Source of the DNA: Candidatus Brachybacter algidus
GTDB taxonomy: Bacteria > Bacteroidota > Bacteroidia > Chitinophagales > Saprospiraceae
DNA: 64,000 nucleotides
Direction: 5' to 3'
Assembly: GCA_016711705.1 (NCBI GenBank)
Contig: JADJSK010000013.1
Location: 389,001-453,000, forward strand
Shown here: in pieces, positions 1-9,005 of the stretch
Position numbering within the stretch: position 1 is the stretch's first letter
Layout of the letters: every line of letters starts with the position of its first letter
Notes under the pieces: generated by a model
Told to the model about the DNA's origin: nothing
What the model saw: only the letters and a program-made list of their open reading frames with translations
Databases searched by the model: none
Program-made: the position numbers and the translations under genes

Positions 1-478
1 AGTTGTATCAAAGAGTTTCACGGAAGTTTTTGGTGGTTGTTCCATTCTGCAGTTGCTTTAAATTTTTAAAACACTTTGCTATTTTACAGTTTTTGAGATT
101 CACAAAGAGATTTGACTATTGTCAAATGCTGCACGGATCAATCTCTAACTACAATTCAATAATATTAACTCTGTGCAATCTCTATTTTTTCTCTGTGCAA
201 CTCTGTGATATTAATCCATTAATCTTTGTGATATAGCTTAGGATTGGTGTCAAGGAAGTTGTATCACAGAGTTTCACGGAAGTTTTTGGTGTTTGTTCCA
301 TTCTGCAGTTGCTTTAAATTTTTAAAACACTTTGCTATTTTACAGTTTTTGAGATTCACAAAGAGATTTGACTATTGTCAAATGCTGCACGGATCAATCT
401 CTAACTACAATTCAATAAAATTAACTCTGTGCAAGCTCAATTTTTTCTCTGTGCAACTCTGTGATATTAATCCATTAA
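1..478. repeat. Tandem 222-bp duplication, period 256 bp
   Basis: Bases 1-222 and 257-478 are almost identical direct copies separated by a 34-bp spacer; only a handful of positions differ. The unit carries the words 'cagagtttcacgg', 'gattcacaaagag' and 'ctctgtgcaactctgtg'. Related words recur at about 14675-14715. Both copies are open in one frame, but the translated peptide is Phe/Cys-rich, simply follows the duplication and matches nothing I know, so I do not call it a gene. The left copy touches the window edge, so more copies may lie outside. Confidence 0.9.
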
Positions 479-495
479 AATCCCCCCAAAACAAA

Positions 496-531
496 AAAAG
501 GGAATGTCGATCTTTATCGATATTCCCTTTT
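496..531 (-). terminator. Rho-independent terminator, reverse strand
   Basis: A 16-bp stem (496-511 with 516-531, one G-T pair) encloses a 4-nt loop. Read on the reverse strand it is followed by a run of T (complement of the A-run 493-499). It begins at the stop codon of the small reverse ORF at 530-652, which suggests that this strand is transcribed. Confidence 0.7.
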
Positions 532-652
532 AAAATTTATTAAGCATCACCCTTTCCAAAATATTCATCCCGATATAATCAGCAGGATCAAAATCTACAC
601 TTTCTTTAAGTGCGTTTTGATAATGTAAAGATGATGTGATTATTACATTCAT
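530..652 (-). CDS. Possible 40-aa protein or 3' remnant
   Basis: An ATG-started frame of 40 codons, with peptide core DPADYIGMNILERVML, ends directly in the terminator at 496-531. A TGA lies two codons upstream of the ATG, so it does not extend further. The composition is protein-like, not low-complexity, and the tight coupling to a strong terminator supports transcription. I do not recognise the family. It could be a small gene or the surviving C-terminus of a decayed one. No TAnnTTTG box is obvious just upstream. Confidence 0.3.
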   Translation of the reverse strand: MNVIITSSLHYQNALKESVDFDPADYIGMNILERVMLNKF

Positions 653-1184
653 CCTTCACGGGATTCAGCCATATTATTTTTTGGTAGTTTTTCTGTATTG
701 ACAGATTAACCGCTTTTCTTTTTAACTTAAATCTGAGGTTGAATTTAACTGTCTATAAATGAGCTTTTTTTTAAAAGCTCGAAATGAAGAAAAAATTAAT
801 TAATTTTTAAAATATTAGAATTAAGAAATAAGCAGTAATTTCTAAAAATAATATTTTTTAATAGATTAATTAATTTGTAAATTAAGAATTAATAATTCAA
901 AAGTAAATCTACTCAGACATAAAATTTTAGACTTCTTTTTGTAGATGTTTAGCTACAAAAAAGAAGCTAAAATATTACATAATTTACATATATATATAAT
1001 TGTAATTGTTAAAATATTGATTAGCAATATTAAATACATATTCACAAATTAGATTCATTGATATTTTGAGGAGAATATTAAATATAGAAAATTAACAAAT
1101 ATAAGTTTATTTAATATATAGTCACGTATAATAATTAAAGATAGCTTTAGGACATTGAGCTTAATTAAAGTGATAAAATCAATT
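653..1184. other. Gene-free AT-rich stretch with a long hairpin
   Basis: No credible protein frame on either strand. Sequence is very AT-rich. A roughly 21-bp imperfect stem lies at 924-944 / 953-973 (arms begin 'attttag' and end 'ctaaaat') with an 8-nt loop, and a smaller hairpin lies at 761-780. Together with the forward terminator at 1185-1222 this could be the body of an untranslated RNA. Confidence 0.4.
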
Positions 1185-1222
1185 AATACTAGACCGGTTT
1201 TAAAACTGGTCTAGTATTTTTT
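1185..1222 (+). terminator. Rho-independent terminator, forward strand
   Basis: A 16-bp stem (1185-1200 with 1203-1218, one G-T pair) contains the GC-rich core agaccggt/actggtct and is followed by a T-run to 1222. There is no forward protein gene upstream, so it may end a non-coding transcript or one that starts outside the window. Confidence 0.75.
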
Positions 1223-1267
1223 ATGAATCTTTATTGGGAATTGAATTTCAATTGAATGATTTAATAA

Positions 1268-1490
1268 CTCAAGTTTCGGCAGTCAAATTTGTTTTTTTAA
1301 GGATAAATTTGAATAATAATAATTTTAGATGGTAGAAGGTAGATTTTAGATGGTTTTCCATTAATAATATGAAAATTTTGTCTTATAAATCAATAAAAGA
1401 AAAATTATGAATCAATTGACTAAACTCCATCTAACATCTAACATCTAACATCAGCCATCTGCCTTTGTTTCTTAACTGCCGAAACTTAAG
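1268..1490. mobile_element. MITE-like element, copy 1 (CTCAAG/CTTAAG family)
   Basis: 223 bp with terminal inverted repeats ctcaagtttcggcagt and actgccgaaacttaag (one mismatch). It is flanked by an exact 8-bp direct repeat tttaataa at 1260-1267 and 1491-1498, as expected for a target duplication. The interior has no ORF and includes the 7-nt words 'taacatc'. Copies 2 (49585-50161) and 3 (60971-61226) share both ends and the interior; copy 1 is inverted relative to them. Confidence 0.8.
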
Positions 1491-1501
1491 TTTAATAATT
1501 A

Positions 1502-1539
1502 AAAAAAGCACCTCAGATGTTGGTCCGAGGTGCTTTTTT
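1502..1539 (-). terminator. Terminator downstream of valS
   Basis: Stem gcacctc/gaggtgc (1508-1514 / 1527-1533), extended by a facing A-run and T-run, lies 24 bp beyond the valS stop. The A-run at 1501-1507 gives the U-tract on the reverse strand; the T-run also allows termination from the other direction. Confidence 0.8.
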
Positions 1540-1562
1540 ATATCAGAAAGCGGTTAATTATT

Positions 1563-4187
1563 TTATAATTCACTTTTTAAACTCACAATATTTGCCAAGC
1601 TATCAGCTAACTTCTTACGCTCCTTCTCAAGTACTTCTGCCGGTGCATTGTCTACAAATTTCTGATTTTCCAATTTCTTATTCAAGGAAACAACAAAACC
1701 TTCAAAATACTTGATTTTCTCAAGGATTTGTTCGCGCTCTTCCGATTTATTACCACTGCCTTCAGGTAATTCCACGAAGATTTTGATCGTGCTGATAAGC
1801 GCAGTTACTGTTTGTTCCTGTATTAAATCATTTTTGTCCTTTACTTCAACGAATGCGATACTTTCAATTAATGACTTGAATCCATTCAATGCAATATGCT
1901 TGTCATGATCTCCTTCGAAAAACACCGGTAGGATATCTCTTTGCTTAAGACCGTTTTTATTGCGGATGTCTCTGATTTGACTGACAAAATCTTTAAAGAA
2001 TTTGAAACTTTGTTGCAAGCTTTCATTTTTTTCAATTACAGCCGGGTAAGTTGAAACGATGCAATCTTGCTCTTTTTCTGCATTGACATTTTGGAAAATT
2101 TCTTCAGAAATGAAAGGCATGAACGGATGCAGAATGATCATCAGATCACTTAATAATTCCCTGGCTTCCTTTAAAGTTTCGCTATCTATCGGGGCCTCAA
2201 ATGCAGGCTTGATCATTTCAAGGTAGTAAGCACAAAAATCATCCCAAATCAGTGAATAAATAAGAATAAGGTTTTCTGAAAGTCGATAGGTGTCAAAATT
2301 GGATTCAGTTTGAATTAATGTTTCGTTGATCGCCTGCTTCATGAAATCATAGGAGAGTCTGTTTTTAGCCCGAATGGTTAAATCCAATTCTGAAGTTACT
2401 TCCCATGAAGTTACCAGACGAAGTGCATTCCACATCTTATTGCAAAAGTTACGACCTTGTTCGCACAGTTTTTCATCAAAAAGAAGATCTCCTCCCGCCG
2501 GAGATGACGACATCATTCCAAATCGCACTCCATCAGCACCATATGTATCTATTAGGGCCAGTGCATCAGGAGAGTTGCCAAGAGATTTACTCATTTTACG
2601 GCGTTGCTTATCCCGAACCATACCGGTGAAATAAACGTCATTAAAGGGTTTTTCTTGCTTCCATTCATAATTCGCCATGATCATTCTTGCTACCCAGAGA
2701 AAGATAATATCCCATCCGGTCACCAACACACTTGTGGGTACATAGTAATTATATTGCTCCTCATCATCAAAGCCATTAAATACAGTGATCGGCCACAACC
2801 ATGAAGAAAACCATGTATCCAATACATCTTCATCCTGACGCAATAAACTTATATCAAAATCAGCCCCAAACTTGGACTTCGCCTTAGCATCAATTTCTTC
2901 TTTATCTAATCCTACGAATACATCCTCTCCATAATAATATGCGGGAATTCTGTGTCCCCACCATAATTGCCTTGATATACACCAGTCACGGATATTATCC
3001 AACCAATAAGTATAGGTATTGACTTGATTTTTTGGAAAGAAATTTATATCCCCTGATTTTACACCATCTAAGGCTGGTTCGGCAAGAGACTTCATATCTA
3101 CAAACCATTGAAGGCTTAATTTAGGTTCTACTACTGCATTCGTTCTCTCAGATCGGCCGATATTTGTTTTATAGTCTATCGTTCCATCCACTAAATCTGC
3201 TTCTTCCAGGAGTTTTATTATAGACTTTCTCGCTTCAAACCTATCCTGTCCGATCAATATCTGCGCCTTGTCATTTAAAGATCCATCATCATTCAATATG
3301 TCGATGACTTCAAGATTGTGTTTTTTGCCGAGTTCGTAGTCATTGATGTCATGGGCAGGAGTGACCTTCAGTGCTCCGGTTCCAAATTCAATATCTACAT
3401 AGTCATCGATGATGATGGAGATAGGTTTATTGATTAGTGGGATAAGCACGCGCTTACCAACCAAGTGTTTATATCGTTCATCATCCGGATGAACTGCAAT
3501 AGCAGCATCTGCCATTATGGTTTCCGGACGTTGGGTAGAAATGACAATGCTTTGGGAGGGATCTTCCTCCAGTACATATTTTAATTTGTAAAGTTTGGCA
3601 TTTTCTTCACCATGTATTACTTCTTCGTTGGAAAGTACAGTCTGAGCCTGGGGATCCCAGTTGATCATGCGCAATCCACGGTATATCTTGCCACGATTAT
3701 AGAGGTCCACAAAGGCTTTCAAAACTCCTTTGCTTCTCACATCATCCATCGTAAATGATGTCCTATCCCAATCACACGAGGCACCAAGCCTCTTTAATTG
3801 ATTTAAAATAATGCCACCATATTTATTTGTCCATTCCCAGGCGTATTTCATGAACTCATCACGTGAAAGGTCGGACTTCTTTAGCCCCTTTTCTTCTCTT
3901 AACCATTTTACCACTTTTGCTTCAGTAGCGATGGATGCATGATCAGTGCCTGGGACCCAGCAAGCATTTTTGCCTTTAAGTCTAGCCCTTCTGATGAGGA
4001 TGTCTTGAATAGTGTTGTTGAGCATATGTCCCATGTGCAGGATGCCGGTGACATTGGGCGGGGGGATGACGATTGAAAAAGATTCCCTTTCGTCAGGTTC
4101 CGAATGAAAATAACCTTTAGATTCCCAATATTGGTACCATTTACCTTCTATCTCTTGCGGTGTATATGTTTTGCTTAATGAAGACAT
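1563..4187 (-). CDS. valS: Valyl-tRNA synthetase
   Basis: Class I aminoacyl-tRNA synthetase that charges tRNA-Val in the cytoplasm. The HIGH-type motif HMGH is at residues 51-54 within PPPNVTGILHMGH, and KMSKS is at about 531-535. The editing (CP1) domain lies between them. An anticodon-binding domain and a C-terminal Lys/Glu-rich coiled-coil arm close the 874-aa protein, the normal length for bacterial ValRS. The start ATG at 4187 follows a TACCTTTG promoter box (4216-4209), and a terminator lies past the stop. It stands alone, with no co-directional neighbour in close range. Identification is very secure. Confidence 0.98.
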   Translation of the reverse strand: MSSLSKTYTPQEIEGKWYQYWESKGYFHSEPDERESFSIVIPPPNVTGILHMGHMLNNTIQDILIRRARLKGKNACWVPGTDHASIATEAKVVKWLREEKGLKKSDLSRDEFMKYAWEWTNKYGGIILNQLKRLGASCDWDRTSFTMDDVRSKGVLKAFVDLYNRGKIYRGLRMINWDPQAQTVLSNEEVIHGEENAKLYKLKYVLEEDPSQSIVISTQRPETIMADAAIAVHPDDERYKHLVGKRVLIPLINKPISIIIDDYVDIEFGTGALKVTPAHDINDYELGKKHNLEVIDILNDDGSLNDKAQILIGQDRFEARKSIIKLLEEADLVDGTIDYKTNIGRSERTNAVVEPKLSLQWFVDMKSLAEPALDGVKSGDINFFPKNQVNTYTYWLDNIRDWCISRQLWWGHRIPAYYYGEDVFVGLDKEEIDAKAKSKFGADFDISLLRQDEDVLDTWFSSWLWPITVFNGFDDEEQYNYYVPTSVLVTGWDIIFLWVARMIMANYEWKQEKPFNDVYFTGMVRDKQRRKMSKSLGNSPDALALIDTYGADGVRFGMMSSSPAGGDLLFDEKLCEQGRNFCNKMWNALRLVTSWEVTSELDLTIRAKNRLSYDFMKQAINETLIQTESNFDTYRLSENLILIYSLIWDDFCAYYLEMIKPAFEAPIDSETLKEARELLSDLMIILHPFMPFISEEIFQNVNAEKEQDCIVSTYPAVIEKNESLQQSFKFFKDFVSQIRDIRNKNGLKQRDILPVFFEGDHDKHIALNGFKSLIESIAFVEVKDKNDLIQEQTVTALISTIKIFVELPEGSGNKSEEREQILEKIKYFEGFVVSLNKKLENQKFVDNAPAEVLEKERKKLADSLANIVSLKSEL

Positions 4188-4208
4188 TGCTTTTCTTTAA
4201 TTAAGGTG

Positions 4209-4216
4209 CAAAGGTA
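4209..4216 (-). promoter_or_regulatory. Promoter -7 box of valS
   Basis: TACCTTTG on the reverse strand, a perfect match to the Bacteroidota TAnnTTTG -7 element, 21 nt upstream of the valS ATG. No clean -33 TTG at the usual spacing. Confidence 0.65.
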
Positions 4217-4270
4217 GGATATTTATTTTTTATAGTTTAAGCCCCTGCCTTCAATTAATATTAAAGAAAA

Positions 4271-4300
4271 AGGCAACAATGCTTTTGAACATTGTTGCCT
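4271..4300 (-). terminator. Terminator of the EF-hand gene
   Basis: 11-bp perfect stem aggcaacaatg / cattgttgcct (4271-4281 / 4290-4300). On the reverse strand it is followed by TTTTTCTTT. It lies about 45 bp past the stop of the EF-hand gene. Confidence 0.8.
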
Positions 4301-4344
4301 CATTTTCAAATATGTGCATCAAGTAATTACTTTCTACGAGTAGG

Positions 4345-4884
4345 TTATTTTTGTGTTTTTTTAACAGTTGTTTTTGTGGCTTTTTTTGAAGCTTTTCCAG
4401 ATTGTTTTTCTTCTTTAGAAATAAAACCATCTTTGTTAGTATCCAACTTTTCAAAGTTGTTTATATAATATTGGTTGCCACTTTTGTATGCTTCATCGTG
4501 GCTTATCTTGCCATCATTATTGGCGTCAAGCTTAGGATTGCTGTCTTTATTTTTCTGTGGCTGAGGAGTTGTATTAACATAGTTTTTTGAAGACTTAAGT
4601 TCTTCTCTGGACACACTGCCATCTTTATTGGTATCTATTCTATCAAAATTTCCAGTAAACCTTTCATTATTACTTTTCATAGCTTCATCCTTACTGATCT
4701 TGCCATTCTTATCCAGGTCTAACTTGTCAAACAATTGGCCGTTATTACTTTTTACAGGTTTTACGCCATGGTTGGTGTTTGATGGTTTGCCTTCCGCGAT
4801 TTTTGTTTCCTGAGCAGATGCAACATTTAAAGTACCGGCGATTAAAACTAAGAATAAACTGTTTTTTACTACTTTCTTAATCAT
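4345..4884 (-). CDS. Secreted EF-hand calcium-binding protein
   Basis: 179 aa with an N-terminal signal peptide (cleavage probably after the Ala-Ser-Ala at 22-24). Four canonical EF-hand loops follow, at about 56-67 (DLDKNGKISKDE), 84-95, 120-131 and 148-159. Each has Asp/Asn at positions 1, 3 and 5, Gly at 6 and Glu at 12, so calcium binding is likely. The hands form two pairs separated by a Pro/Gln/Lys linker. The tail is Lys/Thr-rich and basic. Location is probably periplasmic or extracellular. The partner is unknown. It has its own terminator and looks monocistronic. Confidence 0.88.
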   Translation of the reverse strand: MIKKVVKNSLFLVLIAGTLNVASAQETKIAEGKPSNTNHGVKPVKSNNGQLFDKLDLDKNGKISKDEAMKSNNERFTGNFDRIDTNKDGSVSREELKSSKNYVNTTPQPQKNKDSNPKLDANNDGKISHDEAYKSGNQYYINNFEKLDTNKDGFISKEEKQSGKASKKATKTTVKKTQK

Positions 4885-5040
4885 GTCTTTTAATTAATTT
4901 TTAAAATTCAAATAAAGGTTCCATCTTCTTAATGGTTGCCTTTTGAGGATAATGAACGTTTCGATGTTTTGTGAAATTTCATTTTAAATCACAATGATAC
5001 GTTATCAAGTTTGAATACCAAATAGAAATGATGGAATTGT

Positions 5041-5048
5041 TAGATTTG
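5041..5048 (+). promoter_or_regulatory. Promoter -7 box of pbpC
   Basis: TAGATTTG, a perfect TAnnTTTG match, 17 nt upstream of the pbpC ATG, implying a very short leader. Confidence 0.6.
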
Positions 5049-5065
5049 TATCCGTAAATTTAAAC

Positions 5066-7426
5066 ATGAAAAATAAAAGGCGATGGTTACTGATTTGTCT
5101 GGTTATGACGCTGTTCGGTTTTTATTTTATACTCCCTGCGCAGTTGTTCAAACCAAAATATAGCACTATTCTGGAAGATAGGTCAGGCAATTTACTTGGA
5201 GCCCGAATAGCAACTGACGGACAATGGAGATTTCCTCCTGAGGCGGGAAGAGACACAATAGACCTCAGGTACATACAATCTGTAATCCAGTTTGAAGACA
5301 AAAGTTATTATTGGCATTTTGGGGTAAACTTACGGGCACTAATGAGAGCAGTAGTGCAAAATATTCGTCATAGGAGATTTATATCAGGAGCTTCTACGAT
5401 CTCAATGCAGACCATTAGTTTGTATCGTGGGCACAAAGCACACAATATTTTAGACAAAATTTGGGAAATAATTTTGGCGATCAGACTCGAGTGCTCTTAT
5501 TCAAAAGAAGAAATACTCAAAATGTATGCTGCTCACGCACCTTTTGGGGGTAATACAGTGGGTTATGGAGCTGCAACATGGAGATATTTTGGAAAACACA
5601 ACAAGATTCTCACATGGGCTGAAGCTGCACTATTGGCTGTATTGCCTAATGATCCCGCACTAATTCATTTGTCTAAAAACAGAAATGCATTATTATTAAA
5701 GCGAAATCGTTTGTTAATATCAATGAGTGAATCCGGCATTTTAGATAAGGCCAATCTTGAATTATACCTTGAGGAGCCATTGCCGGACCGACCTTTTGAC
5801 ATGCCCAATATTGCACCACACCTTTTAGCTTCCATGAAGAAAGAAATTGGTAGGGATTATCTCAAGACTAGCTGTGATATTCAAATGCAGAAAAAACTAT
5901 CTGCTCTCTTGAAAACAAATAGCAGTAGCTTACTCGCCAATCAGGTCAATAATGCCGCCATACTTGTCGCAGAAATAAATACAGGAAATATAATAGCCTA
6001 TGTAGGCAATATCGAAGGAACAGGTCAGGATCATGGTGAACAGGTAGATATCATTCAATCCAACAGAAGCACCGGAAGCTTACTAAAACCATTTCTTGCC
6101 ATGCTGGCGATTCAGGAAGGTAGAGTTACCACTAGAACATTGTTGACCGATATTCCCATTAATATCGATGGATTTAAACCTGACAATTTTACTTATGATT
6201 ATGAAGGTAGTGTACCTTTAGCAGATGCCCTCCGCAAGTCGCTCAATATTCCATTTGTGTTATTGCTCAAGGACTATAATATCAGCAGATGCCTTCAGGG
6301 CCTGCGTAATTTAGGGTTGACAAAGTTAAGTAATTCAGCTGAGCACTATGGTCTTTCTCTCATTATCGGAGGAGGAGAATCCAGCTTGTGGGAGCTATGT
6401 GGAGCCTATGCTTCATGCGCCCGCATCCTTAAAACATTTACTTCTTCATCTGGAAGATATAGTTCTCATGACATTCATCCACTTATGATGTCTGAAAATA
6501 AGCAAAAATATGAAGCAGTGGAAAAAAGCCCAACGGTGATGGATGCTGGTGCTGTTTGGCAAGTCTTTGAAGAATTAAGCCAAAATACAAGGCCCGGAAG
6601 GTTTGAACAGTGGAAAGAAACTAATAAGAAAACAAAGATCGCATGGAAAACTGGAACTTCCATAGGATTTCGAGATGCCTGGTCCATCGGTGTTAGTAGT
6701 AATTATGTGGTAGGAGTATGGATCGGCAATGCTGATGGAGAAGGCAGGCCTGGAGTCATCGGACTTGAAACTGCAGCGCCATTGTTATTCGAAACCTTCA
6801 ACATCCTTCCAGCCAGCGATTGGTTTGTAACACCTTTTGACGCTTTAAAGAAGAATGTAATATGTGCTAAAAGCGGATTGTCTCCCAACGAAGCGTGCAG
6901 CATAGATACGATTTGGACATGTAAGCACATTCAGCAACTCCCTGTTTGTCCTTATGATCAATTCATTTCTCTGGATGAATCCGGAAAATACAGAGTAAAT
7001 GGCAGTTGTTACGATCCATATAAGATGACCAAGCAATCATTTTTTATTTTGCCGCCATCGCAGCAGTTTTATTATGCAAGAAAGCATCCCCAGTATAAGC
7101 AGCCACCCTCATTCATGGAAAACTGTCTCGATAGGAATCCTGTTTCTCACCATCAAATGCAATTTATTTACCCCAATAATGTTAAAAAACTGTTTTTACC
7201 GATGGATCTGAATGGTAAATTAAATCCGGTTACCTTTGAAGTGGCACATGTCGGGAGCCATTCTACCATCTTTTGGCACCTGGATAATCAGTTTCTTGGG
7301 ACAACCAAAGATGACCATAAATATACGCTTGTTCTGCCGTCTGGCCATCATGAAATGACCTGCGTCGATGACAAAGGAAATAGCATCAGCACACGGTTTG
7401 AAGTATTGCTGTCCACTGGAAAGTAA
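5066..7426 (+). CDS. pbpC: Penicillin-binding protein 1C
   Basis: Bifunctional class A PBP of the 1C type: an inner-membrane-anchored peptidoglycan glycosyltransferase plus transpeptidase. The N-terminal membrane segment is at about 7-25. The GT51 domain follows, with EDKSYYWHFGVN near residue 75 and GASTISMQ near 110. The transpeptidase domain has SLLK at 338-341 (SxxK), SLN in RKSLNIP, and KTGTS at 528-532. The last 100 residues match the PBP1C C-terminal beta domain. The 786-aa length is typical. PBP1C is often paired with an alpha-2-macroglobulin gene; none is adjacent here. Identification is secure. Confidence 0.95.
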   Translation: MKNKRRWLLICLVMTLFGFYFILPAQLFKPKYSTILEDRSGNLLGARIATDGQWRFPPEAGRDTIDLRYIQSVIQFEDKSYYWHFGVNLRALMRAVVQNIRHRRFISGASTISMQTISLYRGHKAHNILDKIWEIILAIRLECSYSKEEILKMYAAHAPFGGNTVGYGAATWRYFGKHNKILTWAEAALLAVLPNDPALIHLSKNRNALLLKRNRLLISMSESGILDKANLELYLEEPLPDRPFDMPNIAPHLLASMKKEIGRDYLKTSCDIQMQKKLSALLKTNSSSLLANQVNNAAILVAEINTGNIIAYVGNIEGTGQDHGEQVDIIQSNRSTGSLLKPFLAMLAIQEGRVTTRTLLTDIPINIDGFKPDNFTYDYEGSVPLADALRKSLNIPFVLLLKDYNISRCLQGLRNLGLTKLSNSAEHYGLSLIIGGGESSLWELCGAYASCARILKTFTSSSGRYSSHDIHPLMMSENKQKYEAVEKSPTVMDAGAVWQVFEELSQNTRPGRFEQWKETNKKTKIAWKTGTSIGFRDAWSIGVSSNYVVGVWIGNADGEGRPGVIGLETAAPLLFETFNILPASDWFVTPFDALKKNVICAKSGLSPNEACSIDTIWTCKHIQQLPVCPYDQFISLDESGKYRVNGSCYDPYKMTKQSFFILPPSQQFYYARKHPQYKQPPSFMENCLDRNPVSHHQMQFIYPNNVKKLFLPMDLNGKLNPVTFEVAHVGSHSTIFWHLDNQFLGTTKDDHKYTLVLPSGHHEMTCVDDKGNSISTRFEVLLSTGK

Positions 7427-7654
7427 AATTTAACATAATTTTATATTACGATTAATCATAATATTACATACCTTTATATAATAAAGCTAGATAGACATCG
7501 TTAATTATTTCCAATGCGTGTCGTTCTTCTCATCACCTTTCATTTTTATTTCCATCACTTTTTTGGACAATAAAGTATGCATTCATCAAATTTATTTTAG
7601 GGCATTCATCCTTTCAAAAAACTGTAATTTTTTAACCAAACAAATCGATTTATT

Positions 7655-8092
7655 ATGTTCAAGAGTAAAGTTTTTATTTTTCTAAGTCTTATGTCTTTCG
7701 CCATGGTATCATGCACCCCTGATGCGGACGAGATCCTGGAAGCAACAAGTCTTCCAATGAAAGGCACCCAATCTGTGCCAACTAATACCTCAACAGGAAC
7801 TGGAATCATCAATGCCAAATTCAATAAATCAACAGGTATTCTGGACTATACAGTTACCTGGAATGCTTTAACAGGTCCTGTGGTAGGAATGCACTTTCAT
7901 AAAGCAGCTCGTGGCTCTAACGGACCGGTAGTTAAGAATATCCAATCTTCAGGAAGTGCTACAGGCTCAGTAACACAATCATGGACTGTGCCTGATTCAC
8001 TGCAAACAACTTTAGAACAAGGTGGCTTATATGTCAATATACATACTGATGGTTATCCTGACGGAGAAGTACGAGGACAGGTGGAATTCTAA
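7655..8092 (+). CDS. CHRD-domain lipoprotein
   Basis: 145 aa. The signal peptide ends in a lipobox (MVSC, Cys about 20), so the protein is probably a lipoprotein. The rest is a single CHRD domain, recognised by NAKFNKSTGILDYTVTW, by the His pair in GMHFHKAARG and by the closing GLYVNIHTDGYPDGEVRGQV. In this family the His residues are thought to bind metal, but the biochemical role is not established. It is followed by the bidirectional terminator at 8177-8208 shared with the convergent gene. The 228 bp upstream have no recognisable promoter box. Confidence 0.88.
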   Translation: MFKSKVFIFLSLMSFAMVSCTPDADEILEATSLPMKGTQSVPTNTSTGTGIINAKFNKSTGILDYTVTWNALTGPVVGMHFHKAARGSNGPVVKNIQSSGSATGSVTQSWTVPDSLQTTLEQGGLYVNIHTDGYPDGEVRGQVEF

Positions 8093-8176
8093 ATATCAGA
8101 GCCTAGAATCTAGACAATTGACCATTAAAATCTATCTATAAATGTAATATAGAGAGAGATCTTAGATTGAGTAAAT

Positions 8177-8208
8177 AAAAATGGTGAGCTTTTTGACTCA
8201 CCATTTTT
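8177..8208. terminator. Bidirectional terminator between convergent genes
   Basis: Perfect 12-bp stem aaaaatggtgag / ctcaccattttt (8177-8188 / 8197-8208) with A- and T-runs on the outer ends, able to stop transcription from both sides. The stop codon of the reverse gene (8210-8212) abuts it. Confidence 0.9.
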
Positions 8209-8209
8209 A

Positions 8210-8716
8210 TTATTTTTCTTTAGCTTCCTGATCTTTTAGAAACTGATAATGTGTGGGAAAAGCTGCACTGCCGTTATGATAAAACTTGCCTGAGTAGGTC
8301 AAATTCATCTGATAGTTCTTGATGAAGTTGATAAAAAAGGCATTGAGTTCTTCTGTTTTGATATTTCTAGAGTTCGGTTTAAGATAATACCCTATATAAT
8401 CAATTTTACCATTCTTGTTCCAGTATACATTCATCCACAACTTTATGCCTTTGATATCATAATCTAATTTAATAGCATAAACTTCCATCTCGGCTAACAT
8501 ATTCATCCATTTGTCATATGCAACATCCATATCATTCTGACAAACCTTCATAAGGAGATTGGGATAGTTTTTATTGAGCGTGTTCATCATATCTTCATCA
8601 TCTCCCAATAAGAACACCTTTGGCCCCAATGAGTCAACTGCAATTGATGCGTGACCTGATCCGATCGAAAAAACACTTAAAAGAAAGGTTAATAAAATCA
8701 GATGTTTTAATTTCAT
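8210..8716 (-). CDS. Secreted protein of unknown function
   Basis: 168 aa with a clear signal peptide (MKLKHLILLTFLLSVFSIGS, cleavage probably near Ala 24) and no lipobox, so it is probably periplasmic. The mature part holds NVYWNKNGKIDYIGYYLKPN and an acidic N-terminal section (LLGDDEDM). I do not recognise a characterised family. A perfect TATCTTTG promoter box lies 27 nt upstream and the gene ends at a bidirectional terminator, so it is an expressed single-gene unit. Function unknown. Confidence 0.75.
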   Translation of the reverse strand: MKLKHLILLTFLLSVFSIGSGHASIAVDSLGPKVFLLGDDEDMMNTLNKNYPNLLMKVCQNDMDVAYDKWMNMLAEMEVYAIKLDYDIKGIKLWMNVYWNKNGKIDYIGYYLKPNSRNIKTEELNAFFINFIKNYQMNLTYSGKFYHNGSAAFPTHYQFLKDQEAKEK

Positions 8717-8742
8717 TCGATAATTAATTTAGGGGAAAACAA

Positions 8743-8750
8743 CAAAGATA
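8743..8750 (-). promoter_or_regulatory. Promoter -7 box of the 8210-8716 gene
   Basis: TATCTTTG on the reverse strand, a perfect TAnnTTTG match, 27 nt upstream of the ATG. Confidence 0.6.
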
Positions 8751-8849
8751 ATAAATACAAACTTAATATTCTATTCAGCAACTTAAACGCTGTGTAGTCA
8801 AGAATTATCACATTGTGGTAGTTATATTATAGTTAAAAGATGGGCTTTA

Positions 8850-8910
8850 GATTCTAGACGCTAGAGATAGACACTAGATGCTAGAGGTCAAAGTCAGAGG
8901 TCAGACACTA
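8850..8910. repeat. Imperfect 7-nt tandem words
   Basis: The stretch splits into successive 7-mers such as tctagac, gctagag, atagaca, ctagatg, ctagagg and cagacac. It fills the spacer between uppS and the gene at 8210-8716. No ORF. Confidence 0.6.
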
Positions 8911-9005
8911 AACCTATTTCCGTTGAGTGAATACAATTCAATTGTGTATTATTCTATTGAAAAAATAAAAACACTTTTAAACAGCCAATGGCCAAAAGCC
9001 GAATG

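Noticed and set aside
3..543. Two similar 77- and 99-aa frames inside the left-edge duplication
   Set aside because: They merely reflect the tandem repeat; the peptide is Phe/Cys-rich, matches nothing known and no ribosome-site or promoter signal supports it.
6475..7036. Reverse-strand ORFs inside pbpC
   Set aside because: Shadows of a well-supported coding frame on the other strand, with no family match.
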